From: Thraustochytrium sp. TN22
Taxonomy: Eukaryota; Sar; Bigyra; Thraustochytrida; Thraustochytriidae
Length of the DNA stretch: 64,000 nucleotides
Assembly: GCA_013306675.1 (NCBI GenBank)
Contig: JABLUY010000018.1
Location: 124,001-188,000, forward strand
Direction: 5' to 3'
Numbering within the stretch: position 1 is the stretch's first letter; each line of letters opens with the position of its first letter. Made by a program: the position numbers and the translations under genes. The notes under the pieces are model-generated. The model saw only the letters and a program-made list of their open reading frames with translations, did no database searches and was not told the DNA's origin. Below are positions 23,171-33,597 of this stretch, piece by piece.

Positions 23171-23261
23171 GAAGCGCAGGTAAGGCAATGTTCCTCCTTT
23201 CTCTCGTTCTTTGTTTCTTTCTTTTCTTGCTTTGTTTCCTTCTTCTCTCGGTCTTGGTCTC

Positions 23262-25637
23262 TTAGGAAGTCGTGCTGCCATCCCTACTGGCGAGTGAGCT
23301 GCGCTTCGAGATGGAGGGCAACCAGTACAGCGGGACGCCGTCCATGTTCCCGAGGCCGCCAGAGGAGGGTCTCGCGAGTGCCCGGTTCGCGCGAAGGCGC
23401 GACCTCCACGCGCGGGCTCGGCCGGTGGCCGGCTTCGTACTGGCACTCGCGTTCGGGCGAGGCTGGCGTTCCGACACGTTGACACCGAGCATGCGCAGTT
23501 GGCTGCGCAGGCTCTGCACGTCGGCATGTCGGCCGCCAACCGAGGCCTCCAAGATCGTAAAGGCGCGCTCCAAGAGGCTGCGGGCTTTGTTGTTGTCGCC
23601 CATGGCAAGGTGGAGCGCGCCCAGCTTGGCGAGCGTGCGGCCGTACTCGGGGTGGTTCGGCCCCACCAGATCGTCCCGCATCTGCAGCGCTTGCTCGAGG
23701 TGCGCCTTGGCCTCGTCCCAGCGCGACATTTGCATGCACACGCGGCCCAGTGCAAAGAGCGAGGCGGCCACATCCGCGTGGCGCGGTCCCAGGGCCGCCG
23801 TGCGCATGCGCAGAGAGTCCTCGAGGACCTCCAGCGCCAGGTCAAAGTCGCGCTGTTGCTGGAAGACGAGACCAGCGTTGTACAACGTGGTTGCCACCTG
23901 CGGGTCGTCCGCGCCAACCGCGTCCACGAGCATGCGGCGCGCGTCCTCCAGCAGTTCCAGCGCATCATCAAACCTGTGGCGCGCACTCTGCACAAGGGCA
24001 AGCTGATTGAGCGCCATGACCACGTCCGGATGCCGCTCGCCCAGCGTCTGCTTGCGGCGCTCGGCCACCTCGCGGAACGCCTGCACGGCGTCCTCGAAGT
24101 GCCGCTGCTCCTCGTACACGTGGCCAACATGGAGCAGCGCCTGCAGAGCGTCCGGGTTCCCCGGACCGTCCGCCTCGCTCAGCACGTCGAGTGCCTTGTG
24201 GTAGCTCTGCAGGGCGTCGTCCAGACGGCCGAGGCCCTGTAGGGCCGCGCCAACGCCTTGGGCCGTCATGGCAATGGCTCGCCGCGTCCGGAGGCGCTTG
24301 GTCTCGTCCGTCTCGCGCCGCGCGTCCTCGGCGGCCTCCTGGAGCATCTGGAGCGCGTCTTGCAGTTCCTCCAGCGCGTCGCGGAACCGGCCTTGCTCCA
24401 GGTGCACCTTGCCGAGGACGTCCAGCGTGCTTGCCACCTCCACGTCGCGCGGTCCATGAAACTCCTGCTTCATGGCGAGGGCGCGGCGCACGTGGTCCTC
24501 GGCGTCCGCGAGGCGGCCCATGCGAAGGAAGACCACGCCGGCGTTGTGCAAGAGCGCAATGACGCGCAGCCTGCGGCCGGATTCGCCTGCGAAGGCTGTC
24601 GCGGCCGCCTCTGCGCTGTGCGCCCGCCGCTTGATGATCTCGCACGCGCAGTCGCGCACCTGGTCGCCGAGAGCCAAACTCAGCGCCGGGTAGCCGCCCC
24701 CGTCCATGATCTGGGCGACCGCCTCGTCGATCATTTCCTTGTCCAGGCCCTTGGTGCACTGTGCCCGCCGCAGGTCTTGGAACGCGGCAAACGCCTCGGC
24801 GACATCCTCGGGCGTGCGGCACAGCGCGTCGACGAAGCGGCCCTCTTCGCCCGGAGCCAGGACGACCGCGAGAGAGCGCCCGGCCCGCATCGACCCCAAG
24901 GCCTCCCACACGCACCACGCGCGGCACAGGGCTCCGGGCGGCCGCCAGCTGTCCCAAAAGACGACGCTCGCGTCGAATCGGGCCATGGCTTCGTGCAGCC
25001 CGGTCGTCAGCACGCGCGCTCGCACGTCTTGCGCGTCCCTCGCGGGGCCGTCCGGGGCTCCGAGCAGCGCTTGGTTCGCGCAGAAGACGTCCAGCCACAC
25101 GTACACTGTACCTGCGTCTTCCTCGGCGAAGTGCCGCTGCAGCCCGAGCACAAGGTCTGCGAACCTGCAGCTCCGCGCCTGGCTCACAAAGACGCCCTGG
25201 AAGCGGCGGCCCACCGCGCCGGCCGGCGCCGTGCGCAGGTAGATGGCTTGCTCCTGCGGCAGCTCCCGCGCGCGGGCGAGCACCACGTGCTCGGCCACGT
25301 CCTCCGTCGTCCACTCGTCGCGGGGTTTGACGCGCGCGTCGCTCGTCGGCCTGAACCTAAAGGTCTCCTCCGCGTACGGCAGCCGGCCCAGCGCCTCTGC
25401 AGCCTCGCTCCCTTCACCAGCCTCCATGCAAAAGGTCGTGCCGGCCTCGATGCCCTCGCCGAGGCGTTTCTGCGCCACCATCAACGTCACGCCGGCCGCC
25501 AGCGAGCCGTCCTGTACGTCCGCCAGCACCGCCGCCACATGCGCCAGGCTGAGCCCGCGGTAGTCCACCAGCGCTTGCTCCTGCCGCGCGTACGCCGCGC
25601 GCGACGGGCTCAGCCGCCGCTCCAGGCTGCGCCGCAT
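23262..25637 (-). CDS. TIR-like domain plus tetratricopeptide repeats
   Basis: A 791-residue single-exon protein. Residues about 145-250 form a TIR-like alpha/beta domain (GVFVSQA, then VWLDVFCANQ, VVFWDSW and CRAWCVWEAL), a type found fused to repeats in many protist proteins. From about residue 385 there are kinesin-light-chain-like TPRs of about 42 residues (for example AEDHVRRALAM, LEVLEDSLRMR, AKAHLEQALQM). The architecture, an effector-like domain plus a repeat sensor, resembles STAND/NLR signalling proteins but lacks an obvious NTPase. I chose the ATG at 25637; upstream in-frame sequence to 26039 looks untranslated. Function is unknown; a signalling scaffold is the most likely role. 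Confidence 0.82.
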   Translation of the reverse strand: MRRSLERRLSPSRAAYARQEQALVDYRGLSLAHVAAVLADVQDGSLAAGVTLMVAQKRLGEGIEAGTTFCMEAGEGSEAAEALGRLPYAEETFRFRPTSDARVKPRDEWTTEDVAEHVVLARARELPQEQAIYLRTAPAGAVGRRFQGVFVSQARSCRFADLVLGLQRHFAEEDAGTVYVWLDVFCANQALLGAPDGPARDAQDVRARVLTTGLHEAMARFDASVVFWDSWRPPGALCRAWCVWEALGSMRAGRSLAVVLAPGEEGRFVDALCRTPEDVAEAFAAFQDLRRAQCTKGLDKEMIDEAVAQIMDGGGYPALSLALGDQVRDCACEIIKRRAHSAEAAATAFAGESGRRLRVIALLHNAGVVFLRMGRLADAEDHVRRALAMKQEFHGPRDVEVASTLDVLGKVHLEQGRFRDALEELQDALQMLQEAAEDARRETDETKRLRTRRAIAMTAQGVGAALQGLGRLDDALQSYHKALDVLSEADGPGNPDALQALLHVGHVYEEQRHFEDAVQAFREVAERRKQTLGERHPDVVMALNQLALVQSARHRFDDALELLEDARRMLVDAVGADDPQVATTLYNAGLVFQQQRDFDLALEVLEDSLRMRTAALGPRHADVAASLFALGRVCMQMSRWDEAKAHLEQALQMRDDLVGPNHPEYGRTLAKLGALHLAMGDNNKARSLLERAFTILEASVGGRHADVQSLRSQLRMLGVNVSERQPRPNASASTKPATGRARAWRSRLRANRALARPSSGGLGNMDGVPLYWLPSISKRSSLASRDGSTTS

Positions 25638-27253
25638 CGCGCCCCCCGCGCCGCCGCCGACGATTCTGCGCCTGGTGGCTCGACTTTCGTCCTGCCCGGC
25701 TCCGGCAGCGAGTCCGAGTCCTGGCTGGCGCTTCTCCTTCACACTGTTCACAGAGAGGAGGCCCACACGTGCTGGAGAACCACCCGACGGGAACCGCAAA
25801 CTTCGGGCAGTACGGCGCAGTACGGCGCAGTACGGCAGTACGCGATCCGCTCCACTGCAGCAGACCAATGTCGCTCCCGTACTAGAGCTCGCCCTGGAAG
25901 AACGGCGGAGGCAAGCGAGAGCGGAGGCGTTTGCTGCCGACGCCAAAGGCGAAATCAATTGGAAAGATTGCTCGTGCGAGCAAGCCAAGGTGTTTGCGCT
26001 TTGCGCGCGCCAAATTGAAGCATCTTCAAACCGGTTCACGCGCTAGAGCTTGCTCGGAGCTGAACGGTACGAGCCTGACGTGAAATCAACTCTAATGATT
26101 TTGCTCACGTTGACACTTCGCCTCACGCTCGTAAGCTCGGCTACCCCCAAGCTGTTCCGCCCAAGCGCTCAGCTCACAAACCGGGTTTGCTCGGTTTTAG
26201 GCTCCGCAAATTGTCGCGTGCTCTTGCCCTTCGCTCACGTCTAACAGTTCTCTCGCGCTTGCGTCTCACCGCGCAGCTTGCTTTTCCCTTCCAGTGAACC
26301 GGTGGAAAAGGCGGACGTGGCCTCTAGAGCAGCGCAACAGAACCCCGCCCCCGTGCAAACCGAGATGGCCAGGCGAGGAACCGGGTGCAAGGGCCGAGAT
26401 GGAGCTAAGAGCTTGATTGGCCGGTTGAGCGGTGTTGCGAGTCTGCCAGTGCGGGACGGCGTCAGACTGATGGTTGCGAGCCCATGCAGTAGATGCTGCC
26501 CGCCAGTGCCCGGGACTGTCGTACTGTGTATAAACTGGTGGGCGTCTTGGTTGGCGCCGAGCTGGCCCGGGAGCAGCTCGTGGCTCTGGCAACGAAGCCT
26601 TGGGCGCCATCTCTGATGCGCGTGCAGGCGAAAGGCCGGGCGTCGCGTCTTCGCTCGGGGTGATCATCCGCCCTCGAGCCCTGTTGCACGCCGTCCCTTT
26701 CCCAACCACCTCCCCTCGTCACCTCCGCGCGGCCCAAGCCTCCCCCCCAGCCTCCCTCTCCCTCCCCCCGCCCACCCACCCGTCGCCTCCGCCTTGCCTC
26801 GCCCTCTCCCCCATCCCCGCATCTCAGATTCTTTAGCCGCGCCCCCTGCTAATCCTTCACCGCCGCACGCCGCGCCGGCCCTCCTCTCCACCAGCCGCGG
26901 CGCCAGCTCCTCCAGCATCACCTCGGCCTCCAGCCGCGCTCCTCCTCCTCCTCCTCCTCCTCCTCCGCGCCGCGCCGCGCCCCTGCCCGCGCCCGGCGCG
27001 CCCGCCCGCGCGCCGCCGCGCTGCAGCTCCGCCCCGCGCAGCGTCGACACGAACGCGAACACGCGGCCGGAAAAGAAATAAATAGAATGCCGCGCGGCGG
27101 CGCCTGCCTGCTGCCTGCCCGCCCGGCGCGCGGCGGCGGCCCGGCGCGCGCGGCGGCGCGCGCGCGGCGCGCGCAGTCCCGCGCGGCGCGAGGCCGCGCA
27201 GCTGGCGCGCGCGGCGGCCCGCGCGCAGCGGCCGCGCGCGCGCGGCATGGCGG
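25638..27253. other. divergent spacer between the TPR gene and the sirtuin
   Basis: A 1.6-kb spacer with a moderate-GC part (25760-26560) and an extremely GC-rich part next to the sirtuin. CTC/CCT runs occur around 26940-26970. A small AT island, AAATAAATAG, sits near 27076-27085, about 170 bp before the sirtuin ATG, and could be a TATA-like element. No gene is recognised. Confidence 0.5.
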
Positions 27254-28707
27254 ATGATGCGGGCGGCGCGGCGGCCCCGGCGGCGGCGCCGGGCCGCGCG
27301 CGCGCGCGCGCGAACGGCGCGGCGCGGGCGCGGCGCGCGCGGCGGCGCGGGCGGCGGCGCGGCGGGCGGCGGCGCGGCGGCGCCCGCGGCCGCCGCGGCG
27401 GCGCGGGCCGCGGGCGAGCCCGCGGCGGCGGGCGGCGGCGGCGGCGGCGCGGCCGTTGGGCGGGAGCCCGCGAACGCCAACCACCGCGAGGGGGAGGCGG
27501 AGGAGGGCGCGGAGGAGGGCGCGCGCGGCGCGGGCGCGGGCGCGGGCGCGGAGGAGGCGGGCGAGGTGGTGGTGGAGGCAGGGAGCGTGCCGCGCGAGGC
27601 GCGCGTGGCGCTGCTGGCGAGGCTCTTCCCCGGGATCTCCTTCGTGCAGCGGCTGCAGACGAGCCCGCGCAAGCGGCGGCTCGTGGAGGCCATGACGGCG
27701 AGCGACTTCGAGCGGCTGCTGCTGGTGGTGCAGTCGCGCACGCAGCGGTTCCGCAGGAGGTGCGTGGAGATCAGGAACCTGCGGCAGGTGGCCTCGCTCA
27801 TCCGCAACGCGCGGCGCATGCTCGTGCTGACCGGCGCCGGCATCTCGACGAGCTGCGGCATCCCGGACTTTCGGTCCAGCAAGGGTGTGTACTCGATGCT
27901 GGACGGGTACAAGCTCAAGGACCCGCAGGACCTCTTCGCCATCGACTACTTCAAGCGCAACACGCGGCCCTTTTACGACTTCGCGCGCAAGCTGTGGCCC
28001 GGCACGCACGAGCCTGCGCCCACGCACTACTTTATCAAACACCTCGAGACCAACGGGCACCTGCACCGCAACTACACGCAAAACATCGACACGCTCGAGT
28101 GCGTGGCGGGCATCGAGCGCGTGCTGCAGTGCCACGGCTCCTTCGCCACGGCCACGTGCACGCGCTGCAAGTTCCGCTGCGAGGGCGACCGCATCAAGGA
28201 CGACATCATGAACTGCCGCGCGCCGGCGTGTCCGCGCTGCCTGCAGAACCCGCAGCCCTCGCTCATGGAGGAGTTCGCCATGCGGGACCCCAACATCCGC
28301 ACCTTCCGCTTCGGCGGCGCCGCGCCGGTCACGGACCGGTCCAACTCCATCTCCAGCGAGAGCGACCTAGACTCCGACATGGGCGGCGGCCTGCCGCCCG
28401 TGCCGCACGCCGGCCACGCCGCGCACCCGGGCAGCTTGCTCCCGTCCGCGGCCGGCGCCATGCCGGCGCCGGGCCTGCGCAGGGGCGCGTCCAGCCCGGC
28501 ACCGGCGCCCGCGCGCCCGCGCCTGCCTTCGGCGCACGCGCCGCCGCCGCCGCCCTACCACCACCCGCACGGGCCCAGCGCGGCGGCCACGGCCGCGGCG
28601 GCGCGCGCCGCGTCCCGAGCCGGTACGCCCTCGCGCGGCATCGCCGCCAGCGCGCTGCCGGACTCGCCCTTTGCCTCCTCGGCGGGCCGCGTCTACGGCA
28701 ACAACAT

Positions 28708-28740
<33 letters not shown>

Positions 28741-30337
28741 GACCAGCAACAACGCCGCCGGGACCGGTAGCAGCACGAGCCTCAGCAGCCTCGGCGCCTC
28801 GGCGCGCGCGGCCGCCGGCGCGGCGCTCGCGGCGCGGCGCCCGGCCGTGCGCACCAACAGCCTCGCCTCCGACACGGAGACCGGCCCGCCGCCCAGCCCG
28901 ACCTTTTCGCAGCTGAGCCGCTCCAACAGCCTGGGCTCCATCACCACGCCCCGCAGCAGCGCGCCGCGGTCCACCAACGTCTTCGCAGCTGGCCCTGACT
29001 CGCCCACGCCGGCCTCCATCGTGTCGGCCGCCACGGCGGTCGTCCCGCCTTTCTCCTCGTTCGCCTCCGCCTCGGCCGCCAAGGACGCCTCCGCGGCCCT
29101 GGAGCCCTCGGACGTGCAGGCGCTCTACGCGGCGCACGTTGCCTCGGACGAAGACCCAAAGGGAACGGGTCTGGATCCCATGCCCGTGCACGCCACCGAG
29201 ATCCCCGCGCCCTTGCCCCTCGACGAGGATGACGACCACCTCGGCCACCTCGACCACCACGAGGAGGACGTTGTCGGTCCAGCCGGCGACACCGCAGCGT
29301 CAGCCGCCAGCGCTGCAGGCGCCTCGGCCGCCAAGACCACGACTGCGCCCCTCGCCGGCGACGGGAAGCTGCACAAACCGGAGCAAGCCGCGCAGGACCA
29401 CACCTCGGAGCGCGCGCGCAGCGGGTCTACCAATGACAGCGCCAGCGCGCACGAGGACGGCGCGCACGCGCACGACCGCGACATGGACGTGGACCACGAC
29501 CACGACCACGACCGCGACCGCGACCGCGATCGCGGTGACTCGCCCATCGAGGAGCTTCCCTTTGTGGACGAGCTCTTCGACAAGGGCATCATGAAGCCCG
29601 ACATCGTTTTCTTTGGCGAGTCGCTCCCGGGCGAGTTCTTCGACTGTATCGAGGAAGACGTCCGGCTCTGCGACCTCGTCCTCGTCATGGGCACCAGCCT
29701 CAAGGTCGCGCCCGTCTCGCGCATCATTGAAATGGTCGACCCGGACGTCCCGCAGATCCTCATCAATCGCGAGGTCGTCGCGCGCCCGCACCAGTTCGAC
29801 GCCGAGCTCCTCGGCGACTGCGATGCTGTTGTCGCCGCGCTCGCGCAGGAACTCGGTTGGGACCTGCCGGATGCCCCCGCCTCCTCCGCCTCGCGCTCCG
29901 ACGCCAATGTTGACGTCGATGCCGCAGACGCTGCAGACGCCGACCCGGAGGCCAAAAGTGACATGGCCTCCTCCGTCTTCCGCCAGAGCGACCGCTACGC
30001 GCACCGCTTCCTCTTCCCTGGCGCCAACGAGGCCGGCGATTCCGACTCGGACGATGCCGACAGTAGTGACTCGGACTCCGACTCGGACTCCGACTCGGGC
30101 GCTGCCGCTGCCCCGGGCATTGCCGGCGAGGGCGACGGCGAGGGCGAGGGCCGGGCCCAGATCCCCGGCACCGACGGCGCTGACGGCGCGAGCTCGTCCA
30201 CCGCGCAGCCCGAGGTCACGCTCGGCGACAAGCGCCCTTCCAGCACTGACCTCGAGGCCACGGCCGAGCAACTCGACGTGGAGGCCAAGCGCCCCAAGCT
30301 CTCTGGTTCCTTCGGCAACCAGGACGACCTCGACTGA
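27254..30337 (+). CDS. sirtuin (NAD-dependent protein deacylase) with large internal insertion
   Basis: A 1027-residue Sir2-family enzyme. The NAD site GAGIS (from residue 194, followed by SCGIPDFRS), TQNIDTLE, and the catalytic His294 in CHGSF are all present. The zinc site is CTRC followed by CPRC. The Rossmann part resumes with KPDIVFFGESLP (about 780), LVLVMGTSLKVAPVS and LINRE. Between the zinc site (about 350) and FFGE lies a 400-residue Ser/Ala/Pro/Asp-rich insertion with a Ser run and His-Asp repeats. Both tails are disordered: an Arg/Ala/Gly-rich N-terminus and an acidic Asp/Ser C-terminus. Core motifs look most like class I nuclear sirtuins (SIRT1/Hst). The ATG at 27254 is the first in this frame; the ATG at 27247 is in another frame. 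Convergent with the PET100-like gene. Confidence 0.92.
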
Positions 30338-30727
30338 CCACCAAGCCTCGCGAGCGAGTGAGCGAGCGAGCGAGTGAGCGAGCGAGCGAGCGAGCGAGTG
30401 GGTCGACTCGTCCGTCGGTGCACGCGCGCGCCGGCCGGCCGTTCGGCTTCAAAGCCAGCCATCCGGGCGAGGCTGTGCAGACCTCGGCACCCCACCCCCC
30501 CACCCACCCACCCCTTTCTTTCCTTTGACATCACACGAAAAACTGACGATGCTTTGCTTGCTTTCTTTTGTTGTCTTGGAAATGCCGTCGCATCGTAGTT
30601 CAAGTGAAGCGCACAAGGCCTTCGCTAGATCATCCTCTCGGTCAATCCATGCAGTCTTGCATGCATGCATGCACCCCCGTGATGATCTGACTCCTCTGTC
30701 TCCTCCGGGTCGTGCAGACGTACTTCC
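30338..30727. other. convergent 3' spacer with microsatellites
   Basis: Holds a GAGC/GAGT tetranucleotide array right after the sirtuin stop (about 30353-30399), a C-rich run (about 30489-30512) and a TGCA run (about 30657-30673). No gene is seen. Confidence 0.6.
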
Positions 30728-31286
30728 TTATTTCCACCAGCCGCTAAACCAGCTGCCGCCGGTCGACGCGGGCGCCGCCGGCGCCGCCACCTCGGCCGCA
30801 GGCGCCGGCACCACGGGCTTGTCCATGGCGGGCGCCGAGGGCTCCTCAGCCGCCTTGCCGGCCTGGAACCGGTTGAGCGCGCCCTGAATCTCCTCCTTGG
30901 ACCCCTGCGGCGGGCGGCGGCCCTCGGGCGGGTACACGATGTACTCACGCGCACGGATGAGCTGCTCCGCCGCCTCCGGCTGGCTCACCACGGCAATGGT
31001 CGCGATGGGCACTGCGTCAAGCATCATCAAGCACGCGTCACGCATCCAACGTCAGTCAACCCTGCACAGCGCGAGAACGCACAGGCCTTGCTCGCCCCGC
31101 CCGGCGCGCCGTCGCAGCGCGCGCGCTCGCTGCCTGCCTGCCCCTGCCCTGCTGCACGGCGTGCGCCTCGCGCGCAGCGCAGCGCAGCGCCCGCGATCCC
31201 CTCCTCCGCCCTCCCCTCGCGCCGCACGTACGGACGATATACACGGTGAACTTGAAGGCCTCGAGCACCGAGCCGCGCGGCGCCAT
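30728..31286 (-). CDS. PET100-like small membrane protein, cytochrome c oxidase assembly (2 exons)
   Basis: A 112-residue protein from exons 31232-31286 and 30728-31011 (minus strand). The 220-nt intron has GTACGT at its donor, and splicing restores the frame. The N-terminus reads LEAFKFTVYIV joined to LPIATIAVVS, forming one membrane span, then REYIVYPPEGRRPP. A short matrix-facing N-terminus, a single span, and a Y/W-PPE segment after it match PET100, an inner mitochondrial membrane factor needed for complex IV assembly. The Ala/Pro-rich tail ends in WFSGWWK. Family assignment rests on a short pattern and is moderate; gene structure is better supported because the splice join creates the hydrophobic segment. 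Confidence 0.68.
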
Positions 31287-31885
31287 CCTCGCTCCTCGCT
31301 GCGCAGACGCTCCTGCAGGCGACGCGGCGCGCGACCCGCGAAGGCGCTCTGCTCGCTCTGCCGCGCCGCCAGCACCGCGAGCGCTCCATCCATCCAACCG
31401 CGCATCTTCATCCCGCCGCGCGGCTCCGCCGCCGAAAACTCCGCGCCTCAGCCCCGGCCGCCGCGCGGGCGCGCCGCCGAGGCGCGGCGACGGGCCGTCG
31501 CCGGGCCGCGCGCCGCCGGGGCGCCCAGCGGCGGCGCGGCGTACGAGGCGGCCGCGCTCGCGCTCGCGCTCGCGCTCGCCCTCGCACTCGTGCTCGTGCT
31601 CGCGAGCTGCAACAGGAGCCGCGCTCAAACCAAAGCGCGCCTGCGCTGCGTCCAAGCTCGAGCTCGTGCCGGCGGCCGCGCTCGTCGAGGCTCGCCGCGG
31701 CTCGCGGGGCCGAGCTCCGCGCGCGACGCGCCGGCGTCGACGGCCTCGGCGCCGCCCACGCCGCCGGCCTGCGCGGGTACGAGTCGAGGTACGAGCTCGC
31801 CGCGGCGGGCCCGGCTCCGCGCGGAAGTGGAGCGCCTGCCCAGGCAGCGAGCGCTGGAGGGAGGGAGGGACGGAAGGGCAGGAAG
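31287..31885. other. divergent spacer between PET100-like and kinase genes
   Basis: A 599-bp spacer presumed to act as a bidirectional promoter. Very GC-rich with a CGCTCG run (about 31555-31590) and a GGGA run just before the kinase ATG. No recognisable gene. Confidence 0.5.
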
Positions 31886-33502
31886 ATGCTGGCGCGCCTC
31901 GCGGGCAAGCGCGGCGAGGAGGTGGAGGGCAGGCACGTGCTGGTCAAGAGCAAGCTGGGCGAGGGCGGCCAGGCGGTGCTCTTCATGGGCAAGGTGGACG
32001 GCGAGGAGCTGGTGGTCGTGAAGAGGACCGCGCCGGTGACGCGCGAGCAGCTGGCGGAGGCGGAGCGCGAGCTGGAGCTGCTGCGCGAGCTGCGGGAGCT
32101 GCGCAGCGACCGCGTCGTGCGCCTGCTCGCCGGGGAGGTCAAGCGCAAGGCGGATCGCACCGAGGTCGTGCTGGTGCTCGAGTACATGGCGGGCGGCAAC
32201 CTGCTAGACCACGCGGTGAAGCGCCGCGCGCGCGCCAGCCCGCTGCGAGAGCATGAGATCGTCGCGATCATGGTGCAGATCGCCGAGGCGCTCGAGCTGC
32301 TGCACGCGCGCTCGCCGCCCGTGGCGCACCGCGACGTCAAGCTGGAGAACGTGCTGCTCGACTCGGGCGGCCAGCGCGCCGTGCTCTGCGACTTCGGCTC
32401 CTGCTCCACCTGGGCCACGCGCTGCGAGTCCAAGGAGGACCGCGTCGCGCAGGAGGACCTCATCATGCGCAGCACCACGCCGCTCTACCGCGCCCCCGAG
32501 CTCTGCGACCTGTACCAGGGCCTTCTCATCGACGTCAAGGTCGACGTATGGGCCTTTGGCTGCGCGCTCTTTGCGCTCGCCACCGGGGCGCACGCCTTTG
32601 AAGAGGGCGGCGCGCTCGCCGTGCTCTCTGGCCGCGTCGACTTCCCGCATGGCCACAATCTGTCCAGCAGCATGGAGCGCCTCATTCGCTGGACGCTGAC
32701 GCAAAATCCTGCGGACCGTCCGCGCATGGGCGATGTTGTGGACGTCATGCACACCATGCAAGGCACCAAGCCGGCTCGTGGACCCGCGTCCCAGCGTGGG
32801 TCTGGGGATGGAGCGAGACCTCCGACCCTTGTCGAAACTCAGGCGCCTGTCACGTCGCCCGCAGTGAGCTCCACACCAGCAACGGAGCCCAAGTCCAGGA
32901 GTCTCAACGCGACTGCGATGGCGCGCGAGCGGCTCGCACGTCGCCGGGGCGTGTCAGCCGGCGTGGTAGCACCGGGTGGAGCGCCTTCCGGTGCACAACT
33001 CGCGCGGGCGTCGCCAGCTCCGACGCCATCTGTTCCTCCTGCCTTTGACCCTTTTGCGGTCGCGGGTCCATCTGTCGCGGCTCTGTCAGCGCAGCCCATG
33101 GCGCCGTTGGAACCTCAGCGACAGCAGCAGCATCCGCCTGCGCCTGCGCCCGTGCTTTCCTCCATGCACCATGAGCTAGGCACCCAGTCACAGCAGTGGA
33201 ACACGGACTTTGTAGGAGGCCCGCAATCGCAGTTGCAATCATGGGGTTCGCAGAGCATGCAGCAGCAAGCGCCTCCGCACGACATGCACTACCAGCAACC
33301 GCCTCAGCAAGGCGTGTACTTTCAGCAGGCGCCCCAGCAGCATGACATGCACGTTCAACAGGCGCCTCTGCAGCACAACATGCAATTTCAGCAGGCGCCA
33401 CCGTTGCAGCACCAGCAGCAGGCTGCATCAAGTTGGGGCGGCGCCACAGCGCCTGCATCCACGCACCAACCCACCTGGAACTTTGACCCCTTTGCCAAAT
33501 AG
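31886..33502 (+). CDS. Numb-associated kinase (AAK1/BIKE/GAK) family protein kinase
   Basis: A 538-residue Ser/Thr kinase. The glycine loop is GEGGQA (25-30), catalytic Lys46 in VVVKRT, HRDVKLEN with Asp150, and DFG at 169-171 (DFGSCS). The activation segment TTPLYRAPELCDLY followed by KVDVWAFGC is characteristic of the NAK family. The kinase domain ends near 295. The tail is Gln/Pro-rich with imperfect QQAP-x-QH repeats and two DPF motifs, FDPF at 387-390 and FDPFAK at the very C-terminus. DPF motifs bind the AP-2 alpha appendage in animals and fungi, so a role in phosphorylating clathrin adaptors at the plasma membrane is a family-based inference. It ends 95 bp from the convergent PIG-B gene. 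Confidence 0.9.
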   Translation: MLARLAGKRGEEVEGRHVLVKSKLGEGGQAVLFMGKVDGEELVVVKRTAPVTREQLAEAERELELLRELRELRSDRVVRLLAGEVKRKADRTEVVLVLEYMAGGNLLDHAVKRRARASPLREHEIVAIMVQIAEALELLHARSPPVAHRDVKLENVLLDSGGQRAVLCDFGSCSTWATRCESKEDRVAQEDLIMRSTTPLYRAPELCDLYQGLLIDVKVDVWAFGCALFALATGAHAFEEGGALAVLSGRVDFPHGHNLSSSMERLIRWTLTQNPADRPRMGDVVDVMHTMQGTKPARGPASQRGSGDGARPPTLVETQAPVTSPAVSSTPATEPKSRSLNATAMARERLARRRGVSAGVVAPGGAPSGAQLARASPAPTPSVPPAFDPFAVAGPSVAALSAQPMAPLEPQRQQQHPPAPAPVLSSMHHELGTQSQQWNTDFVGGPQSQLQSWGSQSMQQQAPPHDMHYQQPPQQGVYFQQAPQQHDMHVQQAPLQHNMQFQQAPPLQHQQQAASSWGGATAPASTHQPTWNFDPFAK

Positions 33503-33597
33503 ATTGTAATGGTACATGACACGTTTTGTGGAAAAAAGGCACGACGCGCTCTTCGATACGCATGGCCTGGTCCTCGGCAAGACCACGATGGCGATGC

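Noticed and set aside
24258-26018. 586-residue + strand frame opposite the TPR gene
   Set aside because: The minus strand has regular TPR periodicity; the + frame is compositional shadow.
27247-28770. Frame starting with an ATG 7 nt before the sirtuin start
   Set aside because: It runs parallel to the sirtuin in another frame, is Arg/Gly/Ala-rich and has none of the sirtuin motifs.
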